39,178 bases of DNA from a virus, in the IMG/VR virus record IMGVR_UViG_3300049489_000593, positions 1 through 39,178 of that record; one strand, given 5' to 3'. Positions 18,334 through 27,250 of the stretch are shown piece by piece (the stretch's first letter is position 1; each line of letters starts with the position of its first letter). The translations under genes were made by a program, and so were the position numbers. The notes beneath the pieces were generated by a model, which ran no database searches, had not been told where the DNA came from, and was given only the letters and a program-made list of their open reading frames with translations.

Positions 18334-20961
18334 CTACCGGCAGATCACCACGACAATGCCGTCTGCCCCGTCGCCACCGGCGCCAGAGTCTTGAGTCTGA
18401 CCACCGCCGCCGCCTCCACCGCCTCCGCCGTACAGCCCGCCGTTCCCGCCCGCCTTGGCAGCGCCGCCCGACGCGCGACCACCAGCACCCCCGCCGCCTG
18501 ACCCGGCGAACGCGGCAACAAGGCCCTTGCTGTTGCCGTTGTCCGGGGAGATGGACGTCGCGCCACCGACCGCTTGACCTAGGTCGTAGCACGCGCCTCC
18601 GTTGCCGCCGGCGCCTACAGTTCCTGCCGCGTTGACACCGCCACCGCCGCCGCCACCTGACGCGCCGCGCCGGTCGTAGACGGTGATGACCTGCGGCGAG
18701 CGGTCGGCGGTAGACCCGCCAGCGTTCGTTGCGCCGTCAGCGCCAGGCGTACCACCAAACCCGCCCATCGAGTTCTCTGTGGTGTTGCTTGCCTGCCCCC
18801 CATTTGCGGTAGCAGACGTGCTGCCGCCTGAACCTCCGTCGCCGCCTCCGCAGACAATGACGTCCGCGACACCGTTGACAGTCATCTTGGACTGCGTGCC
18901 GTCGGACCCTGCGCCGCCGTCGATGTTCGTTGTTCGGCCCGCGCCGCCGGACCCACCTTGCCCGACAGTCACAGTCTCAGTGGCGGCAAACAAGGAGATG
19001 GGCAGCACAAAGTGCAAGAACGACGCGCCTGCGCCGCCGCCTCCACCGCACGCTGCGTTGCCGCCGGAGTTGCGGCGTCCGCCGCCGCCTCCGCCTCCGC
19101 CGCCGATCATGAAGACTTCGACCGTGCTCAGCCCACCGATCTTGGGCTTGGTCCACGTGCCATCAGCGGTGAACGTCTGAATGTCGGTGAACCCCTCAGT
19201 CGTCTCGTCGCCCTTGAGCGACCACCCGTCTTCGGTGGCGGGCTCGATCACGGCGGGGTCAGACCCCGGGAAGGTGTTGGTGGTTGGAGCGAAGGTGCCG
19301 CTAAACGCGGTTCCTTCAAGGTACATTGACGTCTCGCCAACTGCGCTCTCCCCTTGGAGGAACATGTTGGCGTCGGTGGGCTCAGTTGCACCGCGCCCAA
19401 TGTAGACCTGGATCTTCTCAGGCGGGGCAGCACCACCAGTAGGCAGCAGCGCGCCAGCATCAACAAGCAGTCGCTTGCGCTTCTTCATCGTCAGCAACTT
19501 CTTTGGCCCGATGAGTGTTTCGTACCCATTGGTCAGGTTGTACCAGGTGTGCGAAACCCACCACTTGTTAGATTCGCTTGCCCACATGTTCTCGGTCAAC
19601 TTGAACCGCTTGACAAACGAGTTAGACCCAGACGTACCGCCAGAACCGTACGCCCAGAAGTTGGTGCCGTCCCACGCCATGCCCGCGCCGTTTGCGTCTT
19701 CACCGGCAACTAGCGGCGTCGGGAACTCGCGTGCTGACACGCGCGCGCCAGTGGAGTCAGCAACCGACGCGGTGTCTGGGTCGTTATCCCATGTGAAGAC
19801 GTGGCTCTCCGCGCCGTAGTCGAAGTTGCCAACGTGGTAGGAGATTGCGTTGCCGGACGCAGACCAGTAGGAGTCGCCAGTCAACGTCTCTTGCACGGTG
19901 CCCGCCGTGTTGATGCGGCGGAAGCGTAGCAACCCGGTGCTGTCGTTGCGATCGAGGAACCACAGGTCGGTGCCATCGTCGGCGATGACGGGAATGGTCG
20001 AGTAGACAGATGGCCGCGCGTAGTCCCAGGTAGATTGGAAGACCCACGACGAGTTGTACTTGCGCACCTTCCAGTCGCCGCTGGGCGCGTGCCACACCAG
20101 CGCGTACCAGTCCGTGCCGATGCGCGCGAGCGATCCGTAGAAGTAGTCGGTCTGGTGCGACAAGACCTCGCTGCTGGTGCCGGTGTCAAGGTCGTACTTG
20201 CGCACGCCAAAGTTGCCGGACGACGGTGAGTTGGACACGTAGTAGACGTCGTTGTCTGCAGCAACGTGGTACCACGACCGGCGCCTGTACTCTGGCGAAG
20301 TTGACGTCGCCACCAGGTCCCACTGTGACTCGGTGTCCCAGTCCTGCGTGACAGTCGGCGCCAGCGACGGTTCTGCTTGCTGCCCGTTCAGGTGCACGTG
20401 CACGCCTGCCTCGATGTTGGCAGACGCGCCGTCGACCAGCGTCAGCACGCCCTCAACCGTCAGGTCGTCAAGCACCTCGACCGTGTTCAAGATTGCGGTG
20501 GGCACGGTGCCGAGCACGTCGTTCACAACGTACTCGCCTGCGGCCATCTCAACAAGGACGCGCAGCGACTCGTCTTCGGTGTCGGCAACAAACCCGGCGG
20601 TCAGCTTGTCGAACATGGAGTAAGGAAGACGTGCGCGCACCGTGTCCTGCTGCCCGTCAAGACGCACCTCGACGATGCGGACGGTCGCTGTCGGGTAGAC
20701 ATTGACGCGCGTGTCGTCTGCGTCGTAGGAGTTGACAATGGTCGCCACGCCCAGCAGCGCTTGCGACGCCTCGTCCACGCCGGTGTACGTCAGCGCGTCT
20801 TCGGTGTTGGCGCCGTCACTGATGCTGAGCGTGCCGCCGCCCGGCGAGAAGTGCGCGACGCTGGCGACGTAGACAGTCTCGTCAGCAGCGACAACGTCAG
20901 TCACCAGTACGCTGCCCAGCGTCTCATCGTAGACCGCCTGCACGGTACCGCTCTCGATCAT
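18334..20961 (-). CDS. Tail-tip / receptor-binding protein with polyglycine C-terminal domain (875 aa)
   Basis: The ~200-residue N-terminus is beta-rich and acidic, as in tail-attachment domains. The middle (about 215-490) has repeated WD/YY/WY strands of 45-60 residues (DNDVYYVSNSPSS, GTDWYALVWHAP, GTDLWFLDRND, DGTNFWAYGSGG), suggesting a beta-propeller. After about residue 620, GTWTKPKIGGLSTVEVFMIG leads into a Gly-rich domain with runs of 8-9 glycines, a fold used at phage adhesin tips to bind receptors. It is the last and most variable-looking of the tail-tip genes. GGAGG precedes ATG 20961. Confidence 0.8.
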   Translation of the reverse strand: MIESGTVQAVYDETLGSVLVTDVVAADETVYVASVAHFSPGGGTLSISDGANTEDALTYTGVDEASQALLGVATIVNSYDADDTRVNVYPTATVRIVEVRLDGQQDTVRARLPYSMFDKLTAGFVADTEDESLRVLVEMAAGEYVVNDVLGTVPTAILNTVEVLDDLTVEGVLTLVDGASANIEAGVHVHLNGQQAEPSLAPTVTQDWDTESQWDLVATSTSPEYRRRSWYHVAADNDVYYVSNSPSSGNFGVRKYDLDTGTSSEVLSHQTDYFYGSLARIGTDWYALVWHAPSGDWKVRKYNSSWVFQSTWDYARPSVYSTIPVIADDGTDLWFLDRNDSTGLLRFRRINTAGTVQETLTGDSYWSASGNAISYHVGNFDYGAESHVFTWDNDPDTASVADSTGARVSAREFPTPLVAGEDANGAGMAWDGTNFWAYGSGGTSGSNSFVKRFKLTENMWASESNKWWVSHTWYNLTNGYETLIGPKKLLTMKKRKRLLVDAGALLPTGGAAPPEKIQVYIGRGATEPTDANMFLQGESAVGETSMYLEGTAFSGTFAPTTNTFPGSDPAVIEPATEDGWSLKGDETTEGFTDIQTFTADGTWTKPKIGGLSTVEVFMIGGGGGGGGGRRNSGGNAACGGGGGAGASFLHFVLPISLFAATETVTVGQGGSGGAGRTTNIDGGAGSDGTQSKMTVNGVADVIVCGGGDGGSGGSTSATANGGQASNTTENSMGGFGGTPGADGATNAGGSTADRSPQVITVYDRRGASGGGGGGGVNAAGTVGAGGNGGACYDLGQAVGGATSISPDNGNSKGLVAAFAGSGGGGAGGRASGGAAKAGGNGGLYGGGGGGGGGGQTQDSGAGGDGADGIVVVICR

Positions 20962-22151
20962 CGTGTCCTCCGGTTGTAGCCAAGCGGCATGCTCGCCGGC
21001 GTGAGCGGCAAGCTGAACTTGCGCGCCACGAACTCACGCCGCGGCAGACCCTTCACGTCAAGCGCAAGAAGGTCGCCAGGCTCAAGGAACGGCATGGGCA
21101 GCGCGTCAAACTGCACGTCAATCGCGTTGTAGGCGGCGCGGTCTAGCATCGTCTTGGCGTCCTTGGTCGCATCACGCGCGTTGGCGTAGACGTTCTCTGT
21201 CTCGACCACGAGCAAGAGTTCCTGCGGTTCGCCGTTGCGCGACAGTGACTGCGCCGACAGCGGGTGCCCACGCTCGAGGTGCGCAACGACGCGAAGACGT
21301 GGGTTCTCCTTCTCCTTGCCGCGCTTCTTCTGGAACGCCTTCAGTTCGATGCTGTTGCGGAATAGCGTGCGGTCGAACTCGATGGTCGGCACGCTCAGCA
21401 CCTCGCCGTTCTCGCCGTCGTTGAAGACGTAGACCGGCGAGCGGCGACGCTGCGAACGCATCACGAGGTGGCCGCTCGCGTCGTAGAACAGTTGCTGCGC
21501 ACCAGCGAGCGACTGCATGAGCGGCCACGCGCCAGTCTCTTGTGTCGCCTTGTCAAACATCTTGTGGTCCTCGGGCAACTTCCGGTCGGTGCGCGGGACG
21601 CGAAGCCACCGCTCACCATGCCTGCGCGCAATGCTCTTGATAAGATCGCCGGCGTAGTAGGACGTGATCTTGTGGTCGTCCTCGCCCTCTTCGTTCGGAA
21701 TGCTCGAGCGGTTGAGGCGCGACGGCGGAAGGAGGAACGCCTCCTTGCTCTGCGCTTCGACAGACACCGTCGCGTCGTTGCGCTTGACCCGCGTAATCGG
21801 GCCGTGGAAGACGGGCACGTACACCCACGACGACTCGCTGCCGTCGGTCCAGTCGGTGAACACGCCGTACTCGACGCGCAGCATCTTGTCCGCGGACAGC
21901 GCGCTCTTCGGGTCGGTGGGCTCGGTGCCGGTCTCAGGCGTGCGCGCGAACTCAATGTTCAACTGGCGCTGGATCGCCTGGTCAAGGTCAACGTCAACCT
22001 GCCCACCAACGATCGGCAACTCGGTTGAGTCGAACCGCTTGACCAGGTTGTCGTCGTAGTCCCAGACTTCGCAGCGCACGCGGATCTCGTGGGAGTTGCG
22101 CAGCGCGTCGAAGTAGTCGTCAAGACGACGCCCACTCAGTCGGGGCAGCAT
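20958..22151 (-). CDS. Minor tail protein, tail-tip hub-like (397 aa)
   Basis: Starts at ATG 22151 in a TGATG overlap; a longer frame to 22373 is only antisense-style noise. The N-terminus (LDDYFDALRNSHEIRVRCEV, then LPIVGGQVDVDLDQAIQRQL) resembles minor tail proteins that form the baseplate hub in actinophages, followed by a domain of strands with YAGDLIKSIARRHGERWL and a C-terminal VQFDALPMPFLEPGDLLAL similar to hub/Tal proteins. It lies between the FN3-containing protein and the receptor-binding protein, as expected for the tail tip. Confidence 0.75.
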   Translation of the reverse strand: MLPRLSGRRLDDYFDALRNSHEIRVRCEVWDYDDNLVKRFDSTELPIVGGQVDVDLDQAIQRQLNIEFARTPETGTEPTDPKSALSADKMLRVEYGVFTDWTDGSESSWVYVPVFHGPITRVKRNDATVSVEAQSKEAFLLPPSRLNRSSIPNEEGEDDHKITSYYAGDLIKSIARRHGERWLRVPRTDRKLPEDHKMFDKATQETGAWPLMQSLAGAQQLFYDASGHLVMRSQRRRSPVYVFNDGENGEVLSVPTIEFDRTLFRNSIELKAFQKKRGKEKENPRLRVVAHLERGHPLSAQSLSRNGEPQELLLVVETENVYANARDATKDAKTMLDRAAYNAIDVQFDALPMPFLEPGDLLALDVKGLPRREFVARKFSLPLTPASMPLGYNRRTR

Positions 22152-24079
22152 CAGTTCACGCTCACGCTGAACGAACCTACCTGCCACCAGTTGAACGACA
22201 CACGGAACTGCGCAGCGATGCCGCGCTGCGTCGGGTCCTGCGACACGCTCAGACCTCCGATGTTGACTGCGATGTTGCGTACGCCAAAGACGAGGCGCAG
22301 CTTCTTCGTGCTCAACTCGCCGGCGAAGTACTCGAGGTTGCTCAGATGGTCTGCCGCCTCGGTGCCGTTCCACTGAATGAGCGTGCCCGACGCGCTGCCT
22401 TCGTACGAACCGATCCGCGAGACAATGCGCACTGGGTCTTGCCGCCCTGTTGGCGCGAGCGAGATGCTCGTCTCTGCCAGCACCTGTGCAATCTCCTGAT
22501 CGCCCATGAACGGGATCAGTGTGGCTTCGTCCGGGTACATGAGCCAGAACCCAACGGGGTCAACAGTCACGGTGCTGCTGGACGCGCTGAGCCCAATCTC
22601 CACGCCGTCGTTCTTGGCAGCGACGTCGTAGGAGTACTCGATGCCGGGCTTCGCGGTGTAGTCGGTCCACGCGTAGTCGTTGCCGCCTGCGCTGACTTCG
22701 TCGGCGTCAAGTTCGGCGATGCCGTTGCCGTTGCGGTAGACAACGAACTTGTCCGCGCCAGAGTGCGTCCACGTGAGGTCGACGGTTGGCACGCCGCCTA
22801 CGCTCGCGACGGTCAGCCCGGTTGGGGCAGCAATGCCGTTGCCAAGCGTGTAGACAAAGTCGCGCGTGTCTGACACGTAGTCGTCGTCTCGCCGGTTGTA
22901 CTCGTCGCGGACCGCGACCTCGACGCGGTACGTCGCGCCTGGCGTGGCAATGATCGGGTCGCCGTCGCCGCGGAACGAGGGCAGCGTGCTGGGGATAGTG
23001 AACGTGTCGTAACCCACGTCCTCGCCGTCGTCGTTGAGGTCCTGCTCCTGCTTTGCCCAGTCGCGCGTGTAGAGCAGCGTCGTGTCGCCGGTGATCGCGG
23101 ACACGCGCCAGACCTTGATACGCACGCTGCGCTGGTCAAGCCCGTTCGTGTACCACGTGATAGTTGGCGTGTTGTCGTAGACCGCGTCGTCTTCGCCGGC
23201 AGGGTCGACGATCTGCACGTCGCCGGCGTCGCGCCAGATGAACGTCGCTTCGTCGCTCCAGTCGGACTCAAGCCCGTTCTGGTCGCGCACAGAGACGCGC
23301 CAGTAGTAGGTTGTCGCCTCCTCGAGTTCAGGCACGGCGGCAATGGTCCCATCGCTTGGGTCCCACGACGTCTGGTCGTTTGACTCCCAGTCGCTGTCGT
23401 AGAGTGGCGTTGAGTAGTCGCCCTCGGTCGTGCTGATCTGCAAGCGCGACTGCGTCTGGTAGGCCACCGCGTCAGACGAGTTGAACTGCCAGTAGAACAC
23501 GGGCGGCGCTTCACTGTCAGCGCGGTTCGTGCCGTTGGGCTTGAGCCCGTCTGGCGCGTCAGGCGCGGTGCTCATGTCGACAAGCAGCGTCGGACGGTAG
23601 CGCGGCGTGGCACTGTCGGGCGAGTGCACGCGCAGCGGACCGGCAGCGTCTACCTCGATGCGCAGTCCGTACCATGCGCCGCCGGCAGCAACGTCGCTCA
23701 GAATGGCGGTCACGTCGATCGGCACCGCGTCGCCCGCAACACCGCTGGTCACAGTTGCCGTTGCCTCGTTCGAGGTGGTGACCGCTGGGTTGGACCCGCT
23801 TGAACCCCACTTGACGCTGTCCTGCCGCCATGACGCGGTCACGCGCTTGACCGTGATGGTCGTCGTGCCGCTCCACGTGTTGGACAGGTACAGCGTAAGC
23901 GTCGCGCTTAGGACGCTGTCGCCCAGTCGACCAACCGGGTTGGGGAACCAGATGAACGCGCGCTTCTCGTCCGCGCCCGTGCCGTCGAGCGCAAGCGTCG
24001 GGCGGTCGTTGTAGGTCGTGCCGCTCGCGGCCTCGCTGACCCACGCCGCCTTGCCGGCGTTGAGGAGATGCGTGCTCAT
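22151..24079 (-). CDS. Distal tail-type protein with N-terminal carbohydrate-binding-like and FN3 domains (642 aa)
   Basis: Three parts. Residues 1-170 look like a DNRLRE/CBM96-type beta-sandwich (SVLSATLTLYLSNTWSG, VTASWRQDSVKWGS, RYRPTLLVDM), a sugar-binding-type fold. Residues ~175-500 contain about three fibronectin III-like repeats (TTYYWRVSVRDQNGLESDWS, TYRVEVAVRDEYNR, VDLTWTHSGADKFVVYRNGN). The last ~145 residues (DPVRIVSRIGSYEGSASGTL, KLRLVFGVRNIAVNIGG, RVSFNWWQVG) resemble the Dit/tail-tube-end domain. It follows tape measure directly (ATGA overlap), where Dit normally lies. It may bind cell-surface sugar. Confidence 0.75.
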   Translation of the reverse strand: MSTHLLNAGKAAWVSEAASGTTYNDRPTLALDGTGADEKRAFIWFPNPVGRLGDSVLSATLTLYLSNTWSGTTTITVKRVTASWRQDSVKWGSSGSNPAVTTSNEATATVTSGVAGDAVPIDVTAILSDVAAGGAWYGLRIEVDAAGPLRVHSPDSATPRYRPTLLVDMSTAPDAPDGLKPNGTNRADSEAPPVFYWQFNSSDAVAYQTQSRLQISTTEGDYSTPLYDSDWESNDQTSWDPSDGTIAAVPELEEATTYYWRVSVRDQNGLESDWSDEATFIWRDAGDVQIVDPAGEDDAVYDNTPTITWYTNGLDQRSVRIKVWRVSAITGDTTLLYTRDWAKQEQDLNDDGEDVGYDTFTIPSTLPSFRGDGDPIIATPGATYRVEVAVRDEYNRRDDDYVSDTRDFVYTLGNGIAAPTGLTVASVGGVPTVDLTWTHSGADKFVVYRNGNGIAELDADEVSAGGNDYAWTDYTAKPGIEYSYDVAAKNDGVEIGLSASSSTVTVDPVGFWLMYPDEATLIPFMGDQEIAQVLAETSISLAPTGRQDPVRIVSRIGSYEGSASGTLIQWNGTEAADHLSNLEYFAGELSTKKLRLVFGVRNIAVNIGGLSVSQDPTQRGIAAQFRVSFNWWQVGSFSVSVN

Positions 24080-25698
24080 CGTGCCATCCGTCCGTGTCCT
24101 GCGCGGTAGTCAGTCTCGCGCTCGAGTCGCCCGTCCATAACCAGGCCTAGGTTGCTGTCGACGATGCGCACCGTCATACCCGCGCCTGCGCCGCCGCCGC
24201 TTAGCGGGATCACCGCCTCAGGCCCGGCCTCACCGACAACGGCGAGCGTGGGCTTGGTGACGATGCCGCCATCCGCGAGCATGGGAATGTCTGGCACGTC
24301 CCACCCGTTGCCGCCGATCTTCGGCACCCAGTCAGGGACTGAGAAGCTGAGCTTGCCGACGGTGTTGTTCCAGAGTGACGCAATGCCGTTGAACACCGTG
24401 CGGAAGTACTCGAACCACGCGTCGGCCACCGCCTTGACGACTGCCTTCGTGCCGTTCCACACTGTCTTGATCTTGTCCCACGCGCCGCGCACGACGGCAA
24501 GCACCTTGTCGAAGACCCAGCGCGCAATCTCCCATGCCTTGCTGAAGACCGCCTTGTAGAAGTTGATGTACCCGGTAACAATCGTCTTCAGGAAGTTGAA
24601 GACCTTGATCGCCGCTGCCTTGATTGCGTTCCAGACAACGAGCACTGCCGTCTTGACCGCGTTCCACGCGGCAATGACGATGCGGCGGAAGGTTTCGTTC
24701 TTCTTCCACAGGATGACGACCAGCGCGATGAGCGCGATGACCGCGGCGACGATGAGCCCGATCGGGTTCGCCGTCATGGCCGCGTTCCACGCCCACTGCG
24801 CAGCGGTCCACACCTTGCTCGCCGCGCTTGCCGCCTTGGACGCCGCGGTCCAGAGCGTAGTCGCGACGGTGCTGGCGACGGTGTACGCCTTCGCAGCAAG
24901 CATGGCGCCGGCGATGCCGAGCACGCTGTACATGAAGACCTTGGCAGACGTGCTGCCACCGGTCAGCCACGAGATCATCTTGGTGGCGCGCTCTGCCAAG
25001 TCGTTCAGCACTGGCAGAAGCTTGGTGCCGACGACTTCCTGCAGTTCCGACCACATGATGCTCAGCTTCTCGGTCGCGGTCGTCTGCTTCGCCGCCGCGC
25101 CCGCGCTTGCCTTCGTGGCGGACTCGACCAGGTACGCCTGCGCTTCTTGCACCTTCCCGTGCTTGATAAGCTTCTCCGCCTGCAGCGCCTGCTCGTCGGT
25201 GATGCCACCCAACTTGCGGAGCGCGGTGATGGCCGACTCAGGCGCAGTGCCAATCGTCTTGATGGTCTTTGCCACCATGCTCGTGCTCTTGCCCGACTGC
25301 GCGGCAAGGTTCGGGATGAGCTTGGTCATGTCGACCATCATCTTCTCCGAGTTCTTGCCGAACTGGTTGAAGTCGATGGCGTTGTTGAGTTGCGCCGACC
25401 ACTGTTGCAGTTCCTCGTCGCTCGTGCCCAGCGCGTTGTTGATCTTGTCGAACTGCGCGCTGAGCTTGTCGGCGTTGAAGTTCTCGGTGCCGCGCGACAT
25501 GGAGTCGGCGAACATGAGCCCGACCTTCTCCGCCTCCTTCGCCTCCTCGAGCCCGCCCTTGACGAACGACACGGCAAACGCGCCAGCAGCAAGGAACCCT
25601 GCGGTCTTCATGGCAGAGCTGAGCCCACCGGACTTGCTTGTCATCTGCGTGGTGTCGGGCTTGACGTCCACGTAGACGGTGCCTGCGCTGAGCGGCAT
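24076..25698 (-). CDS. Tape measure protein (540 aa)
   Basis: Helical protein with the usual order: TAGTVYVDVKPDTTQMTSK-like N-terminus, long helices, a central hydrophobic block (VFMYSVLGIAGAMLAAKAYT, NPIGLIVAAVIALIALVVIL) and Trp-punctuated helical repeats (AWNAVKTAVLVVWNAIKAAA, AWDKIKTVWNGTKAVVKAVA), ending in ADGGIVTKPTLAVVGEAGPE, a conserved tape-measure C-terminus. At about 0.15 nm per residue the tail would be near 80 nm (rule of thumb). It is short for a siphovirus. GGAGTAAGCC precedes ATG 25698. Confidence 0.92.
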   Translation of the reverse strand: MPLSAGTVYVDVKPDTTQMTSKSGGLSSAMKTAGFLAAGAFAVSFVKGGLEEAKEAEKVGLMFADSMSRGTENFNADKLSAQFDKINNALGTSDEELQQWSAQLNNAIDFNQFGKNSEKMMVDMTKLIPNLAAQSGKSTSMVAKTIKTIGTAPESAITALRKLGGITDEQALQAEKLIKHGKVQEAQAYLVESATKASAGAAAKQTTATEKLSIMWSELQEVVGTKLLPVLNDLAERATKMISWLTGGSTSAKVFMYSVLGIAGAMLAAKAYTVASTVATTLWTAASKAASAASKVWTAAQWAWNAAMTANPIGLIVAAVIALIALVVILWKKNETFRRIVIAAWNAVKTAVLVVWNAIKAAAIKVFNFLKTIVTGYINFYKAVFSKAWEIARWVFDKVLAVVRGAWDKIKTVWNGTKAVVKAVADAWFEYFRTVFNGIASLWNNTVGKLSFSVPDWVPKIGGNGWDVPDIPMLADGGIVTKPTLAVVGEAGPEAVIPLSGGGAGAGMTVRIVDSNLGLVMDGRLERETDYRAGHGRMAR

Positions 25699-25701
25699 GG
25701 C

Positions 25702-26100
25702 TTACTCCCTGGGCTTGAGCGGGAACATCTGCTGGAGTTCCTGCATCGATGTCCCGCGTCGGTCTTCCTTGGCGCGGTGCGGGCGCGTGATCTTGAGTGG
25801 CTTAGGTTGTGGGTCGCTCTTGTCAGAGTGCGCACGGATGAAGGTGCGCGTGTTGGCGTCGATCAGTTCCGCGATCGAGGCGAGGAGCTCGTCCTTCTGG
25901 TCCCACATTGCGAGCGCCGGGTTGACGGACCGGAACAGCGCGCTCTCCTTGCTGAGACCGCGGAGCAGCACGTTCAGGCGCCGCGCACTCAACCGCTCGA
26001 CCCAGACTGCGCGCGGCAGGTCGATGCCGTAGTCGCGCTGGAAGTCTGCCTCGACGGCGTCCCAGTGATCTAGGACTGCGAGGGCGGCGCCGATGATTCC
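25702..26100 (-). CDS. Tail assembly chaperone, frameshift extension (132 codons)
   Basis: This frame has no ATG or GTG start with a ribosome binding site; it is open from about 26100 leftward in the -1 frame relative to 26070-26429. It encodes GIIGAALAVLDHWDAVEADF ... YGIDLPRAVWVERLSARRL, then a basic, Pro-rich tail, matching the second half (T part) of chaperone GT proteins. Fusion at the near-slippery CCCGGAA (26097-26103, reading CCG to CCC) gives a ~242-residue protein. It should bring tape measure and tail tube subunits together. Confidence 0.78.
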   Translation of the reverse strand, partial: GIIGAALAVLDHWDAVEADFQRDYGIDLPRAVWVERLSARRLNVLLRGLSKESALFRSVNPALAMWDQKDELLASIAELIDANTRTFIRAHSDKSDPQPKPLKITRPHRAKEDRRGTSMQELQQMFPLKPRE

Positions 26101-26429
26101 GGGAGGTCCAGTTCGTACGAGTCCATCAGCGCCTCAATCAGCGCCATCAGGTCGTCGATGCTGGGACCGCAGTCGAGGAACGCGTCGGTCTGGTCGGCGA
26201 AGATCATGGTCACGATGCTGCGCACCGTGTCAAGCATCTGGATGCCGCGCTCTTCGGAGACATTCTCCTCGTCCTTCGCGCGGCGCAGTTCTGCCAAACG
26301 CAAGAAGACCGCGAAGGGGAGCTCGTGCGGCAAGTCGAAGGTCTTGCCGCCGAACACCACTTGCGGTCTCGGTCGGTCGGTCATTGCCTCGTTGCGGGCC
26401 GCGCGTGCGGCGTCAAGGTCAATGGGCAT
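26070..26429 (-). CDS. Tail assembly chaperone, short form (119 aa)
   Basis: Starts at ATG 26429 after GAGG. Helical, with the family-like opening IDLDAARAARNEAMTDRP and VVFGGKTFDLPHELPFAVFL, and an acidic C-terminus ending SSAPPSQS. Placed between major tail protein and tape measure with a -1 frameshift extension (25702-26100), as for lambda G/GT-type chaperones. The short form is made by ordinary termination at 26070. Confidence 0.85.
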   Translation of the reverse strand: MPIDLDAARAARNEAMTDRPRPQVVFGGKTFDLPHELPFAVFLRLAELRRAKDEENVSEERGIQMLDTVRSIVTMIFADQTDAFLDCGPSIDDLMALIEALMDSYELDLPESSAPPSQS

Positions 26430-26514
26430 GGCTGTCCTCACTTCTCTCCGTTGCGGTGAACGGGTTGACACACCCACAGGTCGGGTTCCTGCAGGTCAGA
26501 TGTTGCGGTACACG

Positions 26515-26592
26515 TGGGGCCCGTGGACGACCCAGAACCGCGGGGCCTAGGTGTTAGGCAGGGTGCGGAACTGGGTCGTCCTACGGGCGCCG
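26515..26592. other. Structured intergenic element 2 (long hairpin)
   Basis: Between major tail protein and tail chaperone. GGACGACCCAG and CTGGGTCGTCC form an 11-bp stem, extended outward by GCCCGT/ACGGGC (one bulged T) and inward, past an AA/AA internal loop, by CCGC/GCGG; the apex contains GCCTA-ggtgt-TAGGC. On the plus strand it resembles element 1 read on the minus strand. Likely an RNA structure that sets the ratio of tail tube to chaperone transcripts (inference). Confidence 0.65.
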
Positions 26593-26629
26593 TGCGGGCT
26601 TTGCGGATTGGACCGCTACGCCGCTACGA

Positions 26630-27211
26630 TCAGGCCACCTCGAACGCAGCGTCGTCGGTGAAGATCGTGAACGCTGGGTTGGTGCCGTCGAAGATGGCGC
26701 CGAACGTGATGGGGAACATGGCACCCTCGTCACGCTTGACGTTCACCTCGACCGCGGTGGTGACGATGCCCTTGGGAATCCAGAGGCGGTAGTCACGCGT
26801 GCCGTCGACCCAGTCGATGACCAGCGCACGCTCGTCAAGCTCGTCCGCGTCCGGCGGCACGTACTTGTAGTTGCCGGGCGTGGGCTCGGTCAGCGTGCCG
26901 CCGCCGAAGGCGAACGGCAGCGTGTGCCAGTTCCACTGCTCCATCGAGAACTCGACCTCGAAGTTGCGGCCAGTCACGAAGCGGCGGACGTCGTAAGGCG
27001 TCTGCCACGCACGCAGCGCGCCGACGTCCTTCGAGTCGCGGAACTTCACGCCGTCCTCGGAGATGAAGCCCACCTCCACCAGGTCGGTGTCGACGGCCGC
27101 GCCCTGCACAGTCGGGGCAGTGATGGTAGCACCGGGCGTACCGACGTACACGGTGCCGCTGGCGCCGATGAGCGTCTGACCAGACGCGTTGGCGGTTGAT
27201 GCGGGGGGCAT
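26630..27211 (-). CDS. Major tail (tube) protein (193 aa)
   Basis: A beta-rich protein of typical size for a tail tube subunit: SGTVYVGTPGATITAPTVQG, DLVEVGFISEDGVKFRDSKD, NFEVEFSMEQWNWHTLPFAF and a C-terminal IFDGTNPAFTIFTDD. The order tail terminator, tube, chaperones, tape measure fixes the assignment. AAGGAGAAGCT precedes ATG 27211. The long gap with element 2 after it is consistent with the need for many copies. Confidence 0.87.
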   Translation of the reverse strand: MPPASTANASGQTLIGASGTVYVGTPGATITAPTVQGAAVDTDLVEVGFISEDGVKFRDSKDVGALRAWQTPYDVRRFVTGRNFEVEFSMEQWNWHTLPFAFGGGTLTEPTPGNYKYVPPDADELDERALVIDWVDGTRDYRLWIPKGIVTTAVEVNVKRDEGAMFPITFGAIFDGTNPAFTIFTDDAAFEVA

Positions 27212-27250
27212 AGCTTCTCCTTCTGACGGTGCGTGCGGGCACGCTTCCGG

